Source: Tetragenococcus sp041859945
Lineage (GTDB): Bacteria; Bacillota; Bacilli; Lactobacillales; Enterococcaceae
Assembly (NCBI GenBank): GCA_041859945.1
Contig: JBFLGC010000003.1
Coordinates: forward strand, 29,421 to 93,420
Direction of reading: 5' to 3'
DNA: 64,000 nt
Part shown: one piece after another, positions 39,204 to 48,178 of the stretch
Layout: each line of letters opens with the position of its first letter
Numbering within the stretch: the first letter of the stretch is position 1
Program-made: the position numbers and the translations under genes
Notes under the pieces: model-generated
Database searches by the model: none
Told to the model about the DNA's origin: nothing
What the model saw: the letters and a program-made list of their open reading frames with translations, nothing else

Positions 39204-39229
39204 CAAATGATACGCGCGCTTATCATTTG
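39204..39229 (-). other. stem-loop between antiterminator and EIIBC genes
   Basis: CAAATGATA and TATCATTTG form a perfect 9-base-pair stem. There is no U-rich tail directly after it. It may be a processing or stabilising hairpin; it does not resemble a RAT site. Confidence 0.5.
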
Positions 39230-39233
39230 TATT

Positions 39234-40073
39234 TTACTTATTTAAAAGTCTTCTGATATGAATAAATAAATATAGTTTATCATCGACGTTCATTTGGTAC
39301 TCATATTTATCATCTACATATTTTTCTATATGGGAAATAACTTTTTTTATTTCAGGAAGTTCAGCTTCAAATTTTTGTAACATAACCGGACTGGTTTCAA
39401 GTGTCTCACCTGAGTGAATGGTAATTCGTTTCATAAAAAATTTTAAATGAATAATGAACCGAGAATATTCTAATGTGTTGATATCTAATTCAACTTGTAA
39501 ATCTTGCTGAACTAAATCTACAATATCTTTGACACCATACATAATTGCTAAAGCATTTTTACTTCCCTGTTCAGCCGCATTAATAATATGAAAGGCCAAC
39601 GTAGTCGCTTCATCATAGTCTAAATTTATATGATATCGCTGATTGATCTGCTCCACCATTTTACAACCGACTGTATATTCATCTCGATAGAATCGTTTGA
39701 TTTCTTCACTGGCAAAACTAGGAAACACCATGCCATTCCTATATCGTTGCAATAAAAAATTTAAGTGATCTGCTAAGTTGATGATCAAACTATCGTTAAT
39801 TTTTCTACCCAAATCTCTTTCAGCAAGATCCACCATTTCAGTAGCCATTTCAAAACGATCAAAAGGGATCTCATCCAAAGTACTAAGCAACTTGTTTTTG
39901 ATCTGATTTTCACTTTGAGTAAATAATTTTACAATTTCTTCATTTTCCAATCTATCATGATTCTTGTGGCGGAACCCAATGCCATTACCAACCGCTATAT
40001 ACTCTTTGCCATGGAAGTCTTTCACAAAAACAACATTGTTATTTAAAATTTTTACAATTCTCCATCGTTCCAT
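39234..40073 (-). CDS. BglG/LicT-family transcriptional antiterminator
   Basis: A 279-residue RNA-binding antiterminator. The N-terminal CAT domain is WRIVKILNNNVVFVKDFHGKEYIAVGNGIGF (described by its V-x-K-I-L-N-N-N and G-x-G-I-G-F ends, residues 3-33), followed by two PRD domains. Regulatory histidines are likely in LADHLNFLLQR and FHIINAAEQG, and in VIHIKFF-type segments of PRD2. Phosphorylation by the PTS normally controls it. I chose the ATG at 40073 with AAGGAG 7 bases upstream; the longer frame to 40136 runs through the terminator hairpin. Its own leader carries the RNA target (40124-40166), so it appears to control its own operon. Confidence 0.94.
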   Translation of the reverse strand: MERWRIVKILNNNVVFVKDFHGKEYIAVGNGIGFRHKNHDRLENEEIVKLFTQSENQIKNKLLSTLDEIPFDRFEMATEMVDLAERDLGRKINDSLIINLADHLNFLLQRYRNGMVFPSFASEEIKRFYRDEYTVGCKMVEQINQRYHINLDYDEATTLAFHIINAAEQGSKNALAIMYGVKDIVDLVQQDLQVELDINTLEYSRFIIHLKFFMKRITIHSGETLETSPVMLQKFEAELPEIKKVISHIEKYVDDKYEYQMNVDDKLYLFIHIRRLLNK

Positions 40074-40094
40074 AACTATCTCCTTCCACACAAA

Positions 40095-40137
40095 AATGGG
40101 CAAAATCTTCCTATACAATAGAAAGATTTTGCCCATT
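40095..40137 (-). terminator. conditional terminator in the antiterminator leader
   Basis: AATGGGCAAAATCTT pairs perfectly with AAGATTTTGCCCATT (15 base pairs), then TTTTTG on the minus strand. Its 5' arm shares bases with the RAT element, so the two structures exclude each other. Confidence 0.88.
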
Positions 40138-40166
40138 AAATTACAAGTGACAATGGTAACAAGTCT
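40124..40166 (-). promoter_or_regulatory. RAT (ribonucleic antiterminator) site for the LicT-type protein
   Basis: The minus strand reads AGACTTGTTACCA, a 17-base spacer, then TGGGCAAAATCT. This matches the conserved RAT halves (GGATTGTTACTG ... GGCAAAACC) of BglG/LicT operons, with the loop longer than usual. The 3' half overlaps the terminator stem. Confidence 0.8.
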
Positions 40167-40176
40167 TTATGAAGTT

Positions 40177-40204
40177 ATTATAGCATCTTTTGAAATTAAA
40201 GCAA
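40177..40204 (-). promoter_or_regulatory. promoter of the beta-glucoside operon
   Basis: TATAAT (40182-40177) with a TTGCTT -35 box 16 bases upstream (40204-40199), about 10 bases before the RAT. Confidence 0.6.
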
Positions 40205-40379
40205 GCAATTTCATATATATTTTTTTTAGAAAAAAATCTTTCCTAGTTATAATTCAAAGCCATATTAGCCGTTATACTTCCAGATATTTTTGCTTAAAGT
40301 CAGCCTTAGAAGCGCCGTAAGCTACATTTTTATGGCTTTCAAGCCTCAAATGCTCATCGGAAAACTGGGTGCGCTCCCC

Positions 40380-40497
40380 ATCATCTACTCTGCATTGCTA
40401 GGCAAATCAATCATAGTGATTCAGAGCAATTTACATTCAACTTTTGACATGGCGACAACGCAAGTCTATCAATACGTCGCGTTAAGTTTAGCTTAAA
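40380..40497 (-). repeat. partial copy of the dispersed intergenic repeat
   Basis: The reverse complement is clearly similar to 20780-20897, including the AGAGTAGATGATG end and a GTGATTCAGA-type centre. A TTGC/GCAA hairpin replaces the CTTG/CAAG hairpin of the copy at 20868. Flanking bases 40206-40379 show no gene and only weak similarity. Confidence 0.7.
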
Positions 40498-40599
40498 ATT
40501 ATTTGATCCTTTTTCGAAAAAAGTCAAAACAAGTGACAAATTTCTATGCTACTTGATTTCTCCAAATTGAATGATTTAGTCGGTTTAAATGAGATTATT

Positions 40600-40832
40600 G
40601 CACTAGCGCAACGAATGTAGCTACACCTCACCGTGAAAAATGAGACAATATGAATTACTGATGAATTACTGGGACTGGTAACTTTAATATTTAGTCCCAG
40701 TTTAAATTTTGTCAAGATTGAGACTTTAGGCACAATACGGCTCCACCCGCGACTGAAGAGAGAAGACACATTTGTGTAGTGTAACCTTTTATTAATTTAA
40801 CGGTGAATTGTACCCTTTACTAATCTTAATTT
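40600..40832 (+). repeat. diverged copy of the dispersed intergenic repeat
   Basis: It ends GGTGAATTGTAC, matching the terminal repeat of the other copies, with ACACTAC further in. The central hairpin is ACTGGGACT/AGTCCCAGT (40668-40701), followed by AGTTT and a GAGACTTTAGGC segment shared with 20966-20976. It faces the partial copy at 40380-40497, giving the same inverted two-unit layout as at 20548-21051. Confidence 0.7.
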
Positions 40833-40951
40833 TAATTTTAGAATTTCATAATTTAAAAAATTTCTTTGAAGTTAAAAAATGTAGAAAATCAGCTAACTCT
40901 CGATTTTCTACATTTTTCTATTTAATAACATTATTCAAAGTGTAGGCCTGA

Positions 40952-41917
40952 TCACCTATAGATTCGATACTCATCGCGGACAATCTTTCCATAGCCTGCA
41001 AACGGATAATCAATGACTACTTTGCCTTCTTCACAATCACTGATACCACTATAAAGTTCGACTTTATCATCGTCAAGTTCGACCATACCAGAAGTAAACG
41101 CACATTTTTTTAAATTGCTTTTTTTAGCAGGACCTGCAGGATAGCTTGCTCTAGTTGCAATTATTTTGTAATCTGCTACTTCTTGGATTTCTGGATCAAA
41201 TACAAACGACATATTGGCATATACTGTTTGATTTGTATTTTCATCTTGGTACGAAACGTGACCTAGAACGCCGATCTTTCCAGTATCTAACAAATAAGCC
41301 TGATTGCAACCACCCCACTCGCCGTCTGAAAAAAGCCCTTCGATTAATGGTGCTTGCTCGATCACTTCATTATTTAATTCTTTTAAAGAATTGATGACAG
41401 TGAATCCTATCATAGATTCACTGCCGTGCTTGGCTAAAATGTCTGCACTTCTGGGACGTGAAAAAACACCGATTTGACCAGAAGCCAATTCTACTAAACG
41501 AATATCTTTCATATAGTCTGGGCCTGTCGTAAAGTAATATAGATTATCGATTTCTTTCCCACGATAAAAATAACCATAATACGTATCTAGCTCAGTTTGT
41601 TTTAAACGGACATGAGTACCACCAAAAACAAGTTCTTGATCAATAAAAGTAATATACGGGTCTTCTAATTGATACAAAGTAGAATTTGGTACTAGTGTCC
41701 ATTCATCTTGACCAGTTTTAACAAATAATCGGATCCAAGAACGCATCCATTCTTCGCGATGTTCAATGCGCCCAAAGATGAAAGCTTTACCTTTCCATAA
41801 AAATGGTTGAGAACAATTATATACATCAAAAGTGTCGACACCTTTAAATTGTAGTTTAGTTGCTTCAAAGTGACTATGCTCTTGCTCAAATTCTTTTACT
41901 GCCTTTTGTACATTCAT
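40952..41917 (-). CDS. DUF1861 (MTP-1) family beta-propeller protein A
   Basis: A 321-residue cytoplasmic protein with no signal peptide. YQLEDPYITFIDQELVFGG near residues 84-102 recalls the E-D-P segment of GH130-type glycoside phosphorylases and related five-blade propellers. Other conserved-looking runs are GPDYMKDIRLVEL, EWGGCNQAYLL and YPAGPAKKSNLK. I recognise the family as DUF1861 but its reaction is not established to my knowledge. I chose the ATG at 41917, 9 bases after AAGGGG. A paralogue is encoded at 43824-44732, with the phosphohexomutase gene between them. A sugar-1-phosphate-producing role would suit this context but is inference. Confidence 0.75.
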   Translation of the reverse strand: MNVQKAVKEFEQEHSHFEATKLQFKGVDTFDVYNCSQPFLWKGKAFIFGRIEHREEWMRSWIRLFVKTGQDEWTLVPNSTLYQLEDPYITFIDQELVFGGTHVRLKQTELDTYYGYFYRGKEIDNLYYFTTGPDYMKDIRLVELASGQIGVFSRPRSADILAKHGSESMIGFTVINSLKELNNEVIEQAPLIEGLFSDGEWGGCNQAYLLDTGKIGVLGHVSYQDENTNQTVYANMSFVFDPEIQEVADYKIIATRASYPAGPAKKSNLKKCAFTSGMVELDDDKVELYSGISDCEEGKVVIDYPFAGYGKIVRDEYRIYR

Positions 41918-41944
41918 CTCTTTCATCCCCTTCTTAGTTTCAAA

Positions 41945-43666
41945 TCATGAAATGATATGCTGCTCAAAGTCAATTTTTATTTGTCTTAGCAATTTTTCAG
42001 AAAGTTCCATTGAGGAAGAATTGACAGAATAATAAATCTTGCATTTAGGCTCTGTTCCAGAAGGACGAATACAAATCCAAGCCTCGTTTTCTAAAATAAA
42101 TTTTAAAACATTGGACTTTGGTAACTTTAATGGTGTTTTACTATTATGCTCTAAATCATAACTAGTGCGATTTAAGTAATCTTCAATTCTTAAAACTTTA
42201 CAATTACCAATTTCTCGAAGTGGACTTTTTCTCAAAGAATCTAGGAGCTGGTTCATTGAATCGTCTCCTTTGGTACCTTCAAAAAATAAATTTGTTAATT
42301 CTTCTTTATAATATCCATACTTTTGATAAATTTCTTCCAAACGTACCTGAACTGATTTTCCTTGTTGCTTCCAATACAAAGTTAATTCCGCAAATAATAA
42401 AGCCGCTTGTATGGCATCTTTATCTCGCACAAACGGACTAATTAAGTACCCAAAGCTTTCTTCATAACCAAACAAAAATATTTTATCTTTTTTTTCTTCA
42501 GAAAATTCGATTTGCTCGCCAATAAACTTGAACCCCGTTAAAGTTTCTCTTGTCTCTACTCCATGACTTTTTGCAATTACTTTTCCCAAATCAGAAGTTA
42601 CTATCGTCTTGCAAAGGAAAAATTTTGTTAAATCGATTGATTTATTTTTTTTGCTCAAAATCAGATAGTCTAAAAGTAAGATACCAATTTGGTTACCATT
42701 TAAGTAAGAATCATACTCACCTTTTAAAACGACTCCCAAACGATCCCCATCAGGATCTGTGGCCATCACAAGATCCGCATGATAGCTATTTGCATAAGTC
42801 ATAGCTAACTCAAAAGCTGCGGGATCTTCAGGATTAGGGGATTTGACTGTTTTAAATAAAGGATTGCCATCGGCCTGCTCTTTGATAAGCTGTACATTTT
42901 TATAGCCAAACTTTGAAAAACTCCCCATTATTAATTTAGCACCTGTACCATGTAATGGTGTGTAAATGATATCGATAGAAGATCCTGCTTCTTGAATCAT
43001 TGATGGGCTTTGTACTACACTTTCTAACTGTTCTAAATAAGCTTCATCCGCTTCTTTAGAAATCTCATGGTACAAAGTACTTTTTTTACATTCAGTAAAT
43101 GATAGAGATTGAATCGACAATTCATCTGTAATGTTATCCAATATGGACATCAGTTCATTTGCCGTCTCAAGTGTGATTTGTCCACCATCTCGCCCATAAA
43201 CTTTAAACCCGTTATATTCTTTAGGGTTATGACTTGCCGTGATCATTACTCCTGCATAAGCATTATAATGTCTAACCAAAAAGGATAGCTGTGGCGTCGG
43301 CCGCATCTCATCTGATAAGTAAACTTTGATATGATGTGAAATCAAAATTCTACTCGTCAGTTCTGCGAAAAGAGCAGAATTTTGTCGATTATCAAAAGAT
43401 AGAACTACTCCCATTTTCATGGTCTGACTGCCTTGATGCTCAATATACTTTGCCAGACCTAAAGCGACTCGTTGAATCGTATATCGGTTGATTCGATTGG
43501 TTCCTGGTCCCATTTTTCCACGCATACCACCTGTTCCAAACTCCAAATAACGATTAAACATATCTTCTAACAATTTCGCATCATTTATTTTTTCTAGCTC
43601 TTCACGTAAGCGATCATCTAAAGTATCGTCATTTTCCCATAGTTGATATCTTTCTACCCAATCCAT
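41945..43666 (-). CDS. phosphoglucomutase/phosphomannomutase (alpha-D-phosphohexomutase)
   Basis: Interconverts hexose 1-phosphate and 6-phosphate. The 573-residue protein has the four domain motifs: phosphoserine loop MITASHNPKEYNGFKVYG near residues 137-154, metal loop ATDPDGDRLGV near 297-307, sugar loop GYEESFGYLI near 404-413, and phosphate loop RPSGTEPKCKIYY near 540-552. Length and sequence fit the PgcA/YhxB type of Firmicutes. It lies between two DUF1861 genes within the ABC unit, so its job is probably to move a sugar 1-phosphate released inside the cell into glycolysis. Whether the sugar is glucose or mannose cannot be told. Confidence 0.93.
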   Translation of the reverse strand: MDWVERYQLWENDDTLDDRLREELEKINDAKLLEDMFNRYLEFGTGGMRGKMGPGTNRINRYTIQRVALGLAKYIEHQGSQTMKMGVVLSFDNRQNSALFAELTSRILISHHIKVYLSDEMRPTPQLSFLVRHYNAYAGVMITASHNPKEYNGFKVYGRDGGQITLETANELMSILDNITDELSIQSLSFTECKKSTLYHEISKEADEAYLEQLESVVQSPSMIQEAGSSIDIIYTPLHGTGAKLIMGSFSKFGYKNVQLIKEQADGNPLFKTVKSPNPEDPAAFELAMTYANSYHADLVMATDPDGDRLGVVLKGEYDSYLNGNQIGILLLDYLILSKKNKSIDLTKFFLCKTIVTSDLGKVIAKSHGVETRETLTGFKFIGEQIEFSEEKKDKIFLFGYEESFGYLISPFVRDKDAIQAALLFAELTLYWKQQGKSVQVRLEEIYQKYGYYKEELTNLFFEGTKGDDSMNQLLDSLRKSPLREIGNCKVLRIEDYLNRTSYDLEHNSKTPLKLPKSNVLKFILENEAWICIRPSGTEPKCKIYYSVNSSSMELSEKLLRQIKIDFEQHIIS

Positions 43667-43823
43667 GGTTTCCCTTCTTTCTTCAACATTTTTATTTATC
43701 TAATGAAAATTGACAACTAGTTGTTGAAGTATCTGCAACACTTGTACTCTATGATGCATTTGTTATGTGTTCAAACCAAATACAACTCCACCAAAAAAGC
43801 CTATTTCATTTTCCCGAACGGTC

Positions 43824-44732
43824 TTATTTAGAAAAAGGGTTTGCTAATCGGATCTTTTGTGCTTCAGCATCACCAATACCAGCATACAATATGGCATATG
43901 CACCATCCATAAGCAATCCACCACTAAAAACAACATCTTCTAAATCAGGACGTTTAGCTGGTCCTGATAGAAAATCACTGCGTTCGGCAATAATTTGGGG
44001 ACGGCTGAGTTCAAAACTAATCAAATCTAACTCAAAAGTCATTGCGTAATAATGACGTTCTTTGTTTTCATCAAAACAAGCAATGTGGCCTAAAACACCG
44101 ACACAATTTTCTGAAAGCAAATGAATTTCATTAGCTCCGCCCCACTCTTTATCATCAAACTGATTTTTAAGTAATGGTGCTTCTTCTATCATCGCTATAC
44201 TTAACGAAGCTAAATCAGGCACAATTCCAAACCCAATTTTACCTCGCCCCCCTTTTTCACCTTGAGGTCTTGTTAAAACAAGGATTCGACCATCTGTTAG
44301 TTCTTTTATTCGTAAATCTTTCATTCCATATGGACCTTCAAAGAAGCTACTAAAACTACTAAAAGTACATCCTTTATAGAAGACGGTCCGCCACTCCATT
44401 TCATTGGGAGTAGCTTTTTTAGGTCGCACTTCGACTCCTCCGACAATCAATTCTCCATCAACAAACGTATAAAAAGGATCTTGCAGTTTTAAGATAGGCG
44501 CTTCTAGGTCAAGTACATAAACAGAAGAACTCACTTTCTTAAAAAAACAAGTTTCTGATTTTTCACTTTGTCGGCTTTCCACTCGGCCTAAAATATAACG
44601 ATAGCCATTAAATTCAAATTCACTAGAAATGTTATAAACATCTTTAGGGCTAACTCCTTCAAAAATGATTTTCTCAGGCTGAAATGTATGATTGTTTTTC
44701 CTATGTTCAGGTAATAATTCTTGAATAAGCAT
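43824..44732 (-). CDS. DUF1861 (MTP-1) family beta-propeller protein B
   Basis: A 302-residue paralogue of the protein at 40952-41917. Shared landmarks are FEGVSPKDVYNIS (FKGVDTFDVYNCS in A), LQDPFYTFVDGELIVGG (LEDPYITFIDQELVFGG in A), GPYGMKDLRIKELTDGRI, EWGGANEIHLL, GVLGHIACFDEN and SGPAKRPDLEDVVFSGG. The glutamate of the E-D-P run is replaced by glutamine here, so the two proteins may differ in activity. The AGGAG site overlaps the end of the DeoR gene. It lies 157 bases upstream of the phosphohexomutase gene. Confidence 0.75.
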   Translation of the reverse strand: MLIQELLPEHRKNNHTFQPEKIIFEGVSPKDVYNISSEFEFNGYRYILGRVESRQSEKSETCFFKKVSSSVYVLDLEAPILKLQDPFYTFVDGELIVGGVEVRPKKATPNEMEWRTVFYKGCTFSSFSSFFEGPYGMKDLRIKELTDGRILVLTRPQGEKGGRGKIGFGIVPDLASLSIAMIEEAPLLKNQFDDKEWGGANEIHLLSENCVGVLGHIACFDENKERHYYAMTFELDLISFELSRPQIIAERSDFLSGPAKRPDLEDVVFSGGLLMDGAYAILYAGIGDAEAQKIRLANPFSK

Positions 44733-44741
44733 CTTTTTCTC

Positions 44742-45476
44742 CTAATCAATAGAAATAATATTTTCTTCTTTTAGATAATTTTCAGGTATCGAGTCTGTTA
44801 TAACTGTCACTTCGCCAATATCAGCAAACTTAAAAACTGATGTGGCGTCAAATTTAGAATGGTCCGCTACGATAAAAGCTTCCCCCGAACGACGAATAGC
44901 CTGCTCCTTGATTAAAGACTCATTCGGATCTGCATTGGTCAAGCCAAAGTCCTTGGAGATACCATTCACGCCTAAGAAACATTTATCAAAATGATACATG
45001 TCTAATACCCTACTCGTTACTGCTCCGACAAAGGCATAGGTTTCTTTTTTTAATTCGCCACCAATCAAAGTAACTGTTAGATCATACTTTAACGCCTCTT
45101 CTATATTTTTATAGCCATTAGTTACGACGGTAATATTTTTACCTACCAAATACTTTAAGATTTTTTTATTTGTCGTTCCAGAGTCGATAAAGACAACATC
45201 CTCATCTTCAATCAAACTTGCCGCAAATTTGCAAATACGGTCTTTTTCATCTAAGTAAAGACTTTCGCGTTGGTCCATAGGCGTTTCACGCGAAGTGTCG
45301 ACCAATCGCGCCGCTCCACCATGAAGTCGCACGATTTGCCCTTCATCCTCTAATAGTTTCAAATCACGACGAACGGTTATTTCCGACACATCCAATAGTT
45401 CAGACAGAGAAGAAATATAAACAACACCTTTTTGCAATTCATTTAAAATTTTATTTTTTCTCTCAAAAGGAAGCAT
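44742..45476 (-). CDS. DeoR-family transcriptional regulator
   Basis: A 244-residue regulator with an N-terminal DeoR helix-turn-helix (ILNELQKGVVYISSLSELLDVSEITVRRDLKLLEDEG, residues 10-46; key run VSEITVRRDL) and a C-terminal sugar-phosphate sensor domain (VFIDSGTTNKKIL near 94-106, GVNGIS near 161-166, ADHSKFD near 196-202). Effectors of this family are usually phosphosugars. Its ATG overlaps the ATPase stop by one base (TGATG). Being inside the unit, it probably regulates it, acting at the operator-like site near the binding-protein promoter or another site I could not identify. Confidence 0.92.
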   Translation of the reverse strand: MLPFERKNKILNELQKGVVYISSLSELLDVSEITVRRDLKLLEDEGQIVRLHGGAARLVDTSRETPMDQRESLYLDEKDRICKFAASLIEDEDVVFIDSGTTNKKILKYLVGKNITVVTNGYKNIEEALKYDLTVTLIGGELKKETYAFVGAVTSRVLDMYHFDKCFLGVNGISKDFGLTNADPNESLIKEQAIRRSGEAFIVADHSKFDATSVFKFADIGEVTVITDSIPENYLKEENIISID

Positions 45477-46561
45477 CAGATTCTCTCACCCGTTTTCTTA
45501 TCAAATAGAAATACTTTGCTAGTGTTGATGGCAAAAGTCAACGGTTCATTTACTTGAAAATTTTGTTGGGAGGAAACTTTTATCATGATTTCTTGACCTT
45601 CAAGTTTAGTCATGATCACACTACTGTCTCCACGCATTTCTACTAAATCTATTTTATTCGTAAAAGAATGATCCATAGCTTCGATATAAACATTTTCAGT
45701 TCGAAAATCCTCGGCTCTAATCCCCACAAAAATTTCTTTTCCTTGGTAGTTTGATAAATGTGGATAAAGATTTTCATTAAGTGAAACAATGCTGTTCCCA
45801 ATTTTCACTTTCTGATTTTCAACCACACCATTTAGGATATTGATATCTGGATCACCAATAAACTGAGCCACAAATAAGTTCTTTGGATCATAATACAACT
45901 CTCTAGGCTTGCCGATTTGTTGAATTTTCCCCTCATTCATGACGACTATTTTATCAGCCATTGTCATCGCCTCAGTTTGATCATGAGTCACATAAATCGT
46001 AGTCACATTCATTCTCTTGTGTAATTTTAAAATTTCTAACCGCATACGACTCCGCAATTTCGCGTCCAAATTAGATAAAGGTTCATCCATAAGAAAAATA
46101 CGTGAATTTTGAACGATGGCTCGTCCCAAAGCAACTCTCTGACGTTGCCCACCTGATAATTCACTTGGTTGTCGATTAAGATATGGTGTCAAATCGAGCA
46201 TGTCTGCAACGCTTGTTACCCGCTCTTTGATCACTTCTTTTTTTTCTTTTCGAAGTTTTAAACCAAACGCAATATTATCATAATTTGTTAGATGGGGATA
46301 CAAGGCATAGTTTTGAAACACCATAGACATATCCCGATCTTTGGCGTGTACCTCATTCATACGCTTGCCATCTATTAGTAAATCACCCGAAGTAATATCT
46401 TCCAAACCAGAAATCATTCGCAACAAAGTCGATTTTCCGCAACCAGACGGTCCGATCAAAACAACAAATTCATTCTTATCGATCGATAAATCAAAATCAT
46501 CGATTGCTAACGTTTTTTTATTATAAACTTTATAAATATCTTTCATTTCGATAAAGCTCAT
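45476..46561 (-). CDS. msmK: ABC transporter ATPase, MsmK/UgpC type
   Basis: A 361-residue ATPase of CUT1 importers. Walker A is GPSGCGKSTLLRMISG near residues 38-53, the signature is LSGGQRQRVALGRAI near 135-149, Walker B is IFLMDEPLSNLDAK near 155-168, and the H-loop is VTHDQTEAMTMAD. A C-terminal TOBE-type regulatory domain follows (about 240-361). MsmK proteins often energise several importers; this is the only such ATPase in the window while two permease pairs are present. It starts immediately after the stop of the DUF1189-like gene. Confidence 0.93.
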   Translation of the reverse strand: MSFIEMKDIYKVYNKKTLAIDDFDLSIDKNEFVVLIGPSGCGKSTLLRMISGLEDITSGDLLIDGKRMNEVHAKDRDMSMVFQNYALYPHLTNYDNIAFGLKLRKEKKEVIKERVTSVADMLDLTPYLNRQPSELSGGQRQRVALGRAIVQNSRIFLMDEPLSNLDAKLRSRMRLEILKLHKRMNVTTIYVTHDQTEAMTMADKIVVMNEGKIQQIGKPRELYYDPKNLFVAQFIGDPDINILNGVVENQKVKIGNSIVSLNENLYPHLSNYQGKEIFVGIRAEDFRTENVYIEAMDHSFTNKIDLVEMRGDSSVIMTKLEGQEIMIKVSSQQNFQVNEPLTFAINTSKVFLFDKKTGERI

Positions 46562-47251
46562 TTATAACACCTCTTCCCCAAGATAATACGAAGCCAACTG
46601 ATTGTCTAATTCCTTTTTTAACAGACCTGAATAGATAAGACCTAGTGTTAACGAAAATACGATTAATTGAATATTTTCAGCTGTAAGCCATGAACAAATT
46701 ACACTAACAATAACGGCTGGTATCATACCTATAAATAAGGCATCAATCATTGATCTCATTTTCATTTTAAATTTACTGATTACCAAAGTTACCAATATTA
46801 AGGCAAAGATAAGTAACAATAAAATAAGCAAACGCTGAATCACTGAAATCAAAAAGGAACTTTTGACAAAGTCACTCAAAGTGACAAGCATACTTGGTCT
46901 CAAGTCACCTTTTTGTATCTTATCATAAACAATCGTTGTTTCTTTCCCATCTATTGCCAAAGTCATCTGCTTTGCTTGATAGTATAGATAGTTCTTCGTT
47001 TGTGGTTTTTCTAGAATACCTACACTAAAATCAGTATTTGAAAATAATTGTGGCGACCCAGCCAACTCACCTTCTTCAATAACCAATGGATCATCGATTT
47101 TCTTGATCAGCTCAAACATCGGTTTCACTTCTTCAAACATTCGATTTTTTTCCTGTAAGCCATAAATCCCTGCTAAATTTAGTAATGAGATAAAGAGGAC
47201 GAGTACTTTAAAATAAATCGGTAGTTTTTGGATCTTTGCCAATATTTTCAA
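46562..47251 (-). CDS. DUF1189-like membrane protein
   Basis: A 229-residue protein with one N-terminal membrane segment (about residues 14-32), an extracytoplasmic domain of about 95 residues (including DPLVIEEGELAGSPQLFS) and three to four C-terminal membrane segments. This layout fits DUF1189, a family found next to maltodextrin-type ABC genes. No enzymatic residues are apparent. It lies without a gap between the MalG-type permease and ATPase genes, suggesting a role in import or its control. Confidence 0.6.
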   Translation of the reverse strand: MKILAKIQKLPIYFKVLVLFISLLNLAGIYGLQEKNRMFEEVKPMFELIKKIDDPLVIEEGELAGSPQLFSNTDFSVGILEKPQTKNYLYYQAKQMTLAIDGKETTIVYDKIQKGDLRPSMLVTLSDFVKSSFLISVIQRLLILLLLIFALILVTLVISKFKMKMRSMIDALFIGMIPAVIVSVICSWLTAENIQLIVFSLTLGLIYSGLLKKELDNQLASYYLGEEVL

Positions 47252-48172
47252 TTATTTCACCCCATCTTGCTTGTTTGACGGAATAAAATATTTTTGCAAA
47301 GAAAAGAATAAAATGATCATTGGAATGACTGAAATCGTCGTCGCCGCCATAAGTAGTGGCCAATTCACTTCGAACATTCCTTGAAACATTGCTAAACCCA
47401 CTTGAATTGTAAATTTCTCACTATCATTTAAGTAAATCAGCGGTCCTAAAAAAGCATTCCAAGTTCCCATAAAGGAAGAAATACCAATCGTAAGTATGGC
47501 TGGAATCGATATTGGAAAATAAATTTTCCATAAAATATTCCAGCTATTGGCACCGTTGATATAAGCTGCTTCTGAAAAATCTTTAGGGATCGTTCGAAAA
47601 TACTGTGTCATAAAGAACACATGAACCGCTTGTCCTCCAACGGCTGGTAAAATCAAAGGTATATAGGTATTGATAAAAGAAGTATTGAAAAGTTCACCCA
47701 ATTTTGCCCAAAAAATATAGCCTGGAACAATCGTGATTTCACCAGGAATCATGATTGTCAATAATAAGAACATAAATAAGGATTTCTTAAAACGAAAGTT
47801 AAACCTTGAGAATCCATAAGCAACAATAACAGATACAATTACTTCAAAAAAAGTAACGGCTATCGTATAGCCCACCGTATTTAAAATATAGCACAAAAAA
47901 GGAACTGCTTTAAATACATCGGGATAATTACCCCATTTGACTGGATCAGGGATCCATTGCGGTGGAATCGTAAAAACATTATTCGATGTTTTAAGCGAAG
48001 TAGAGACCATCCAGAAGAATGGTAATAACATCGTTACGGCCACAAGAATCAGTACTGCATGCTTAATGATAGACAATACTGTTTTCTTTGCTGAACGACG
48101 CGACTTCTCTTCAGTTACAAGGAGTGCAACAAGTTCTTCCTGAGACATCTCAGTATTATTTTTAAATTTCAT
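47252..48172 (-). CDS. ABC sugar transporter permease, MalG type (second unit)
   Basis: A 306-residue CUT1 permease with six membrane segments. The EAA loop is FSEAAYINGANSWNILWKIYFPISIPA near residues 198-224 (S-E-A-A-x-I-N-G-A). I chose the ATG at 48172, 9 bases after GAGGAG; a GTG two codons upstream is possible. It follows the MalF-type gene by 6 bases and adjoins the DUF1189-like gene. Confidence 0.92.
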   Translation of the reverse strand: MKFKNNTEMSQEELVALLVTEEKSRRSAKKTVLSIIKHAVLILVAVTMLLPFFWMVSTSLKTSNNVFTIPPQWIPDPVKWGNYPDVFKAVPFLCYILNTVGYTIAVTFFEVIVSVIVAYGFSRFNFRFKKSLFMFLLLTIMIPGEITIVPGYIFWAKLGELFNTSFINTYIPLILPAVGGQAVHVFFMTQYFRTIPKDFSEAAYINGANSWNILWKIYFPISIPAILTIGISSFMGTWNAFLGPLIYLNDSEKFTIQVGLAMFQGMFEVNWPLLMAATTISVIPMIILFFSLQKYFIPSNKQDGVK

Positions 48173-48178
48173 TGTCAC

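Noticed and set aside
40290..40496. Open frame of 68 codons in the intergenic region
   Set aside because: It lies within the dispersed repeat, whose other copies do not keep this frame open.
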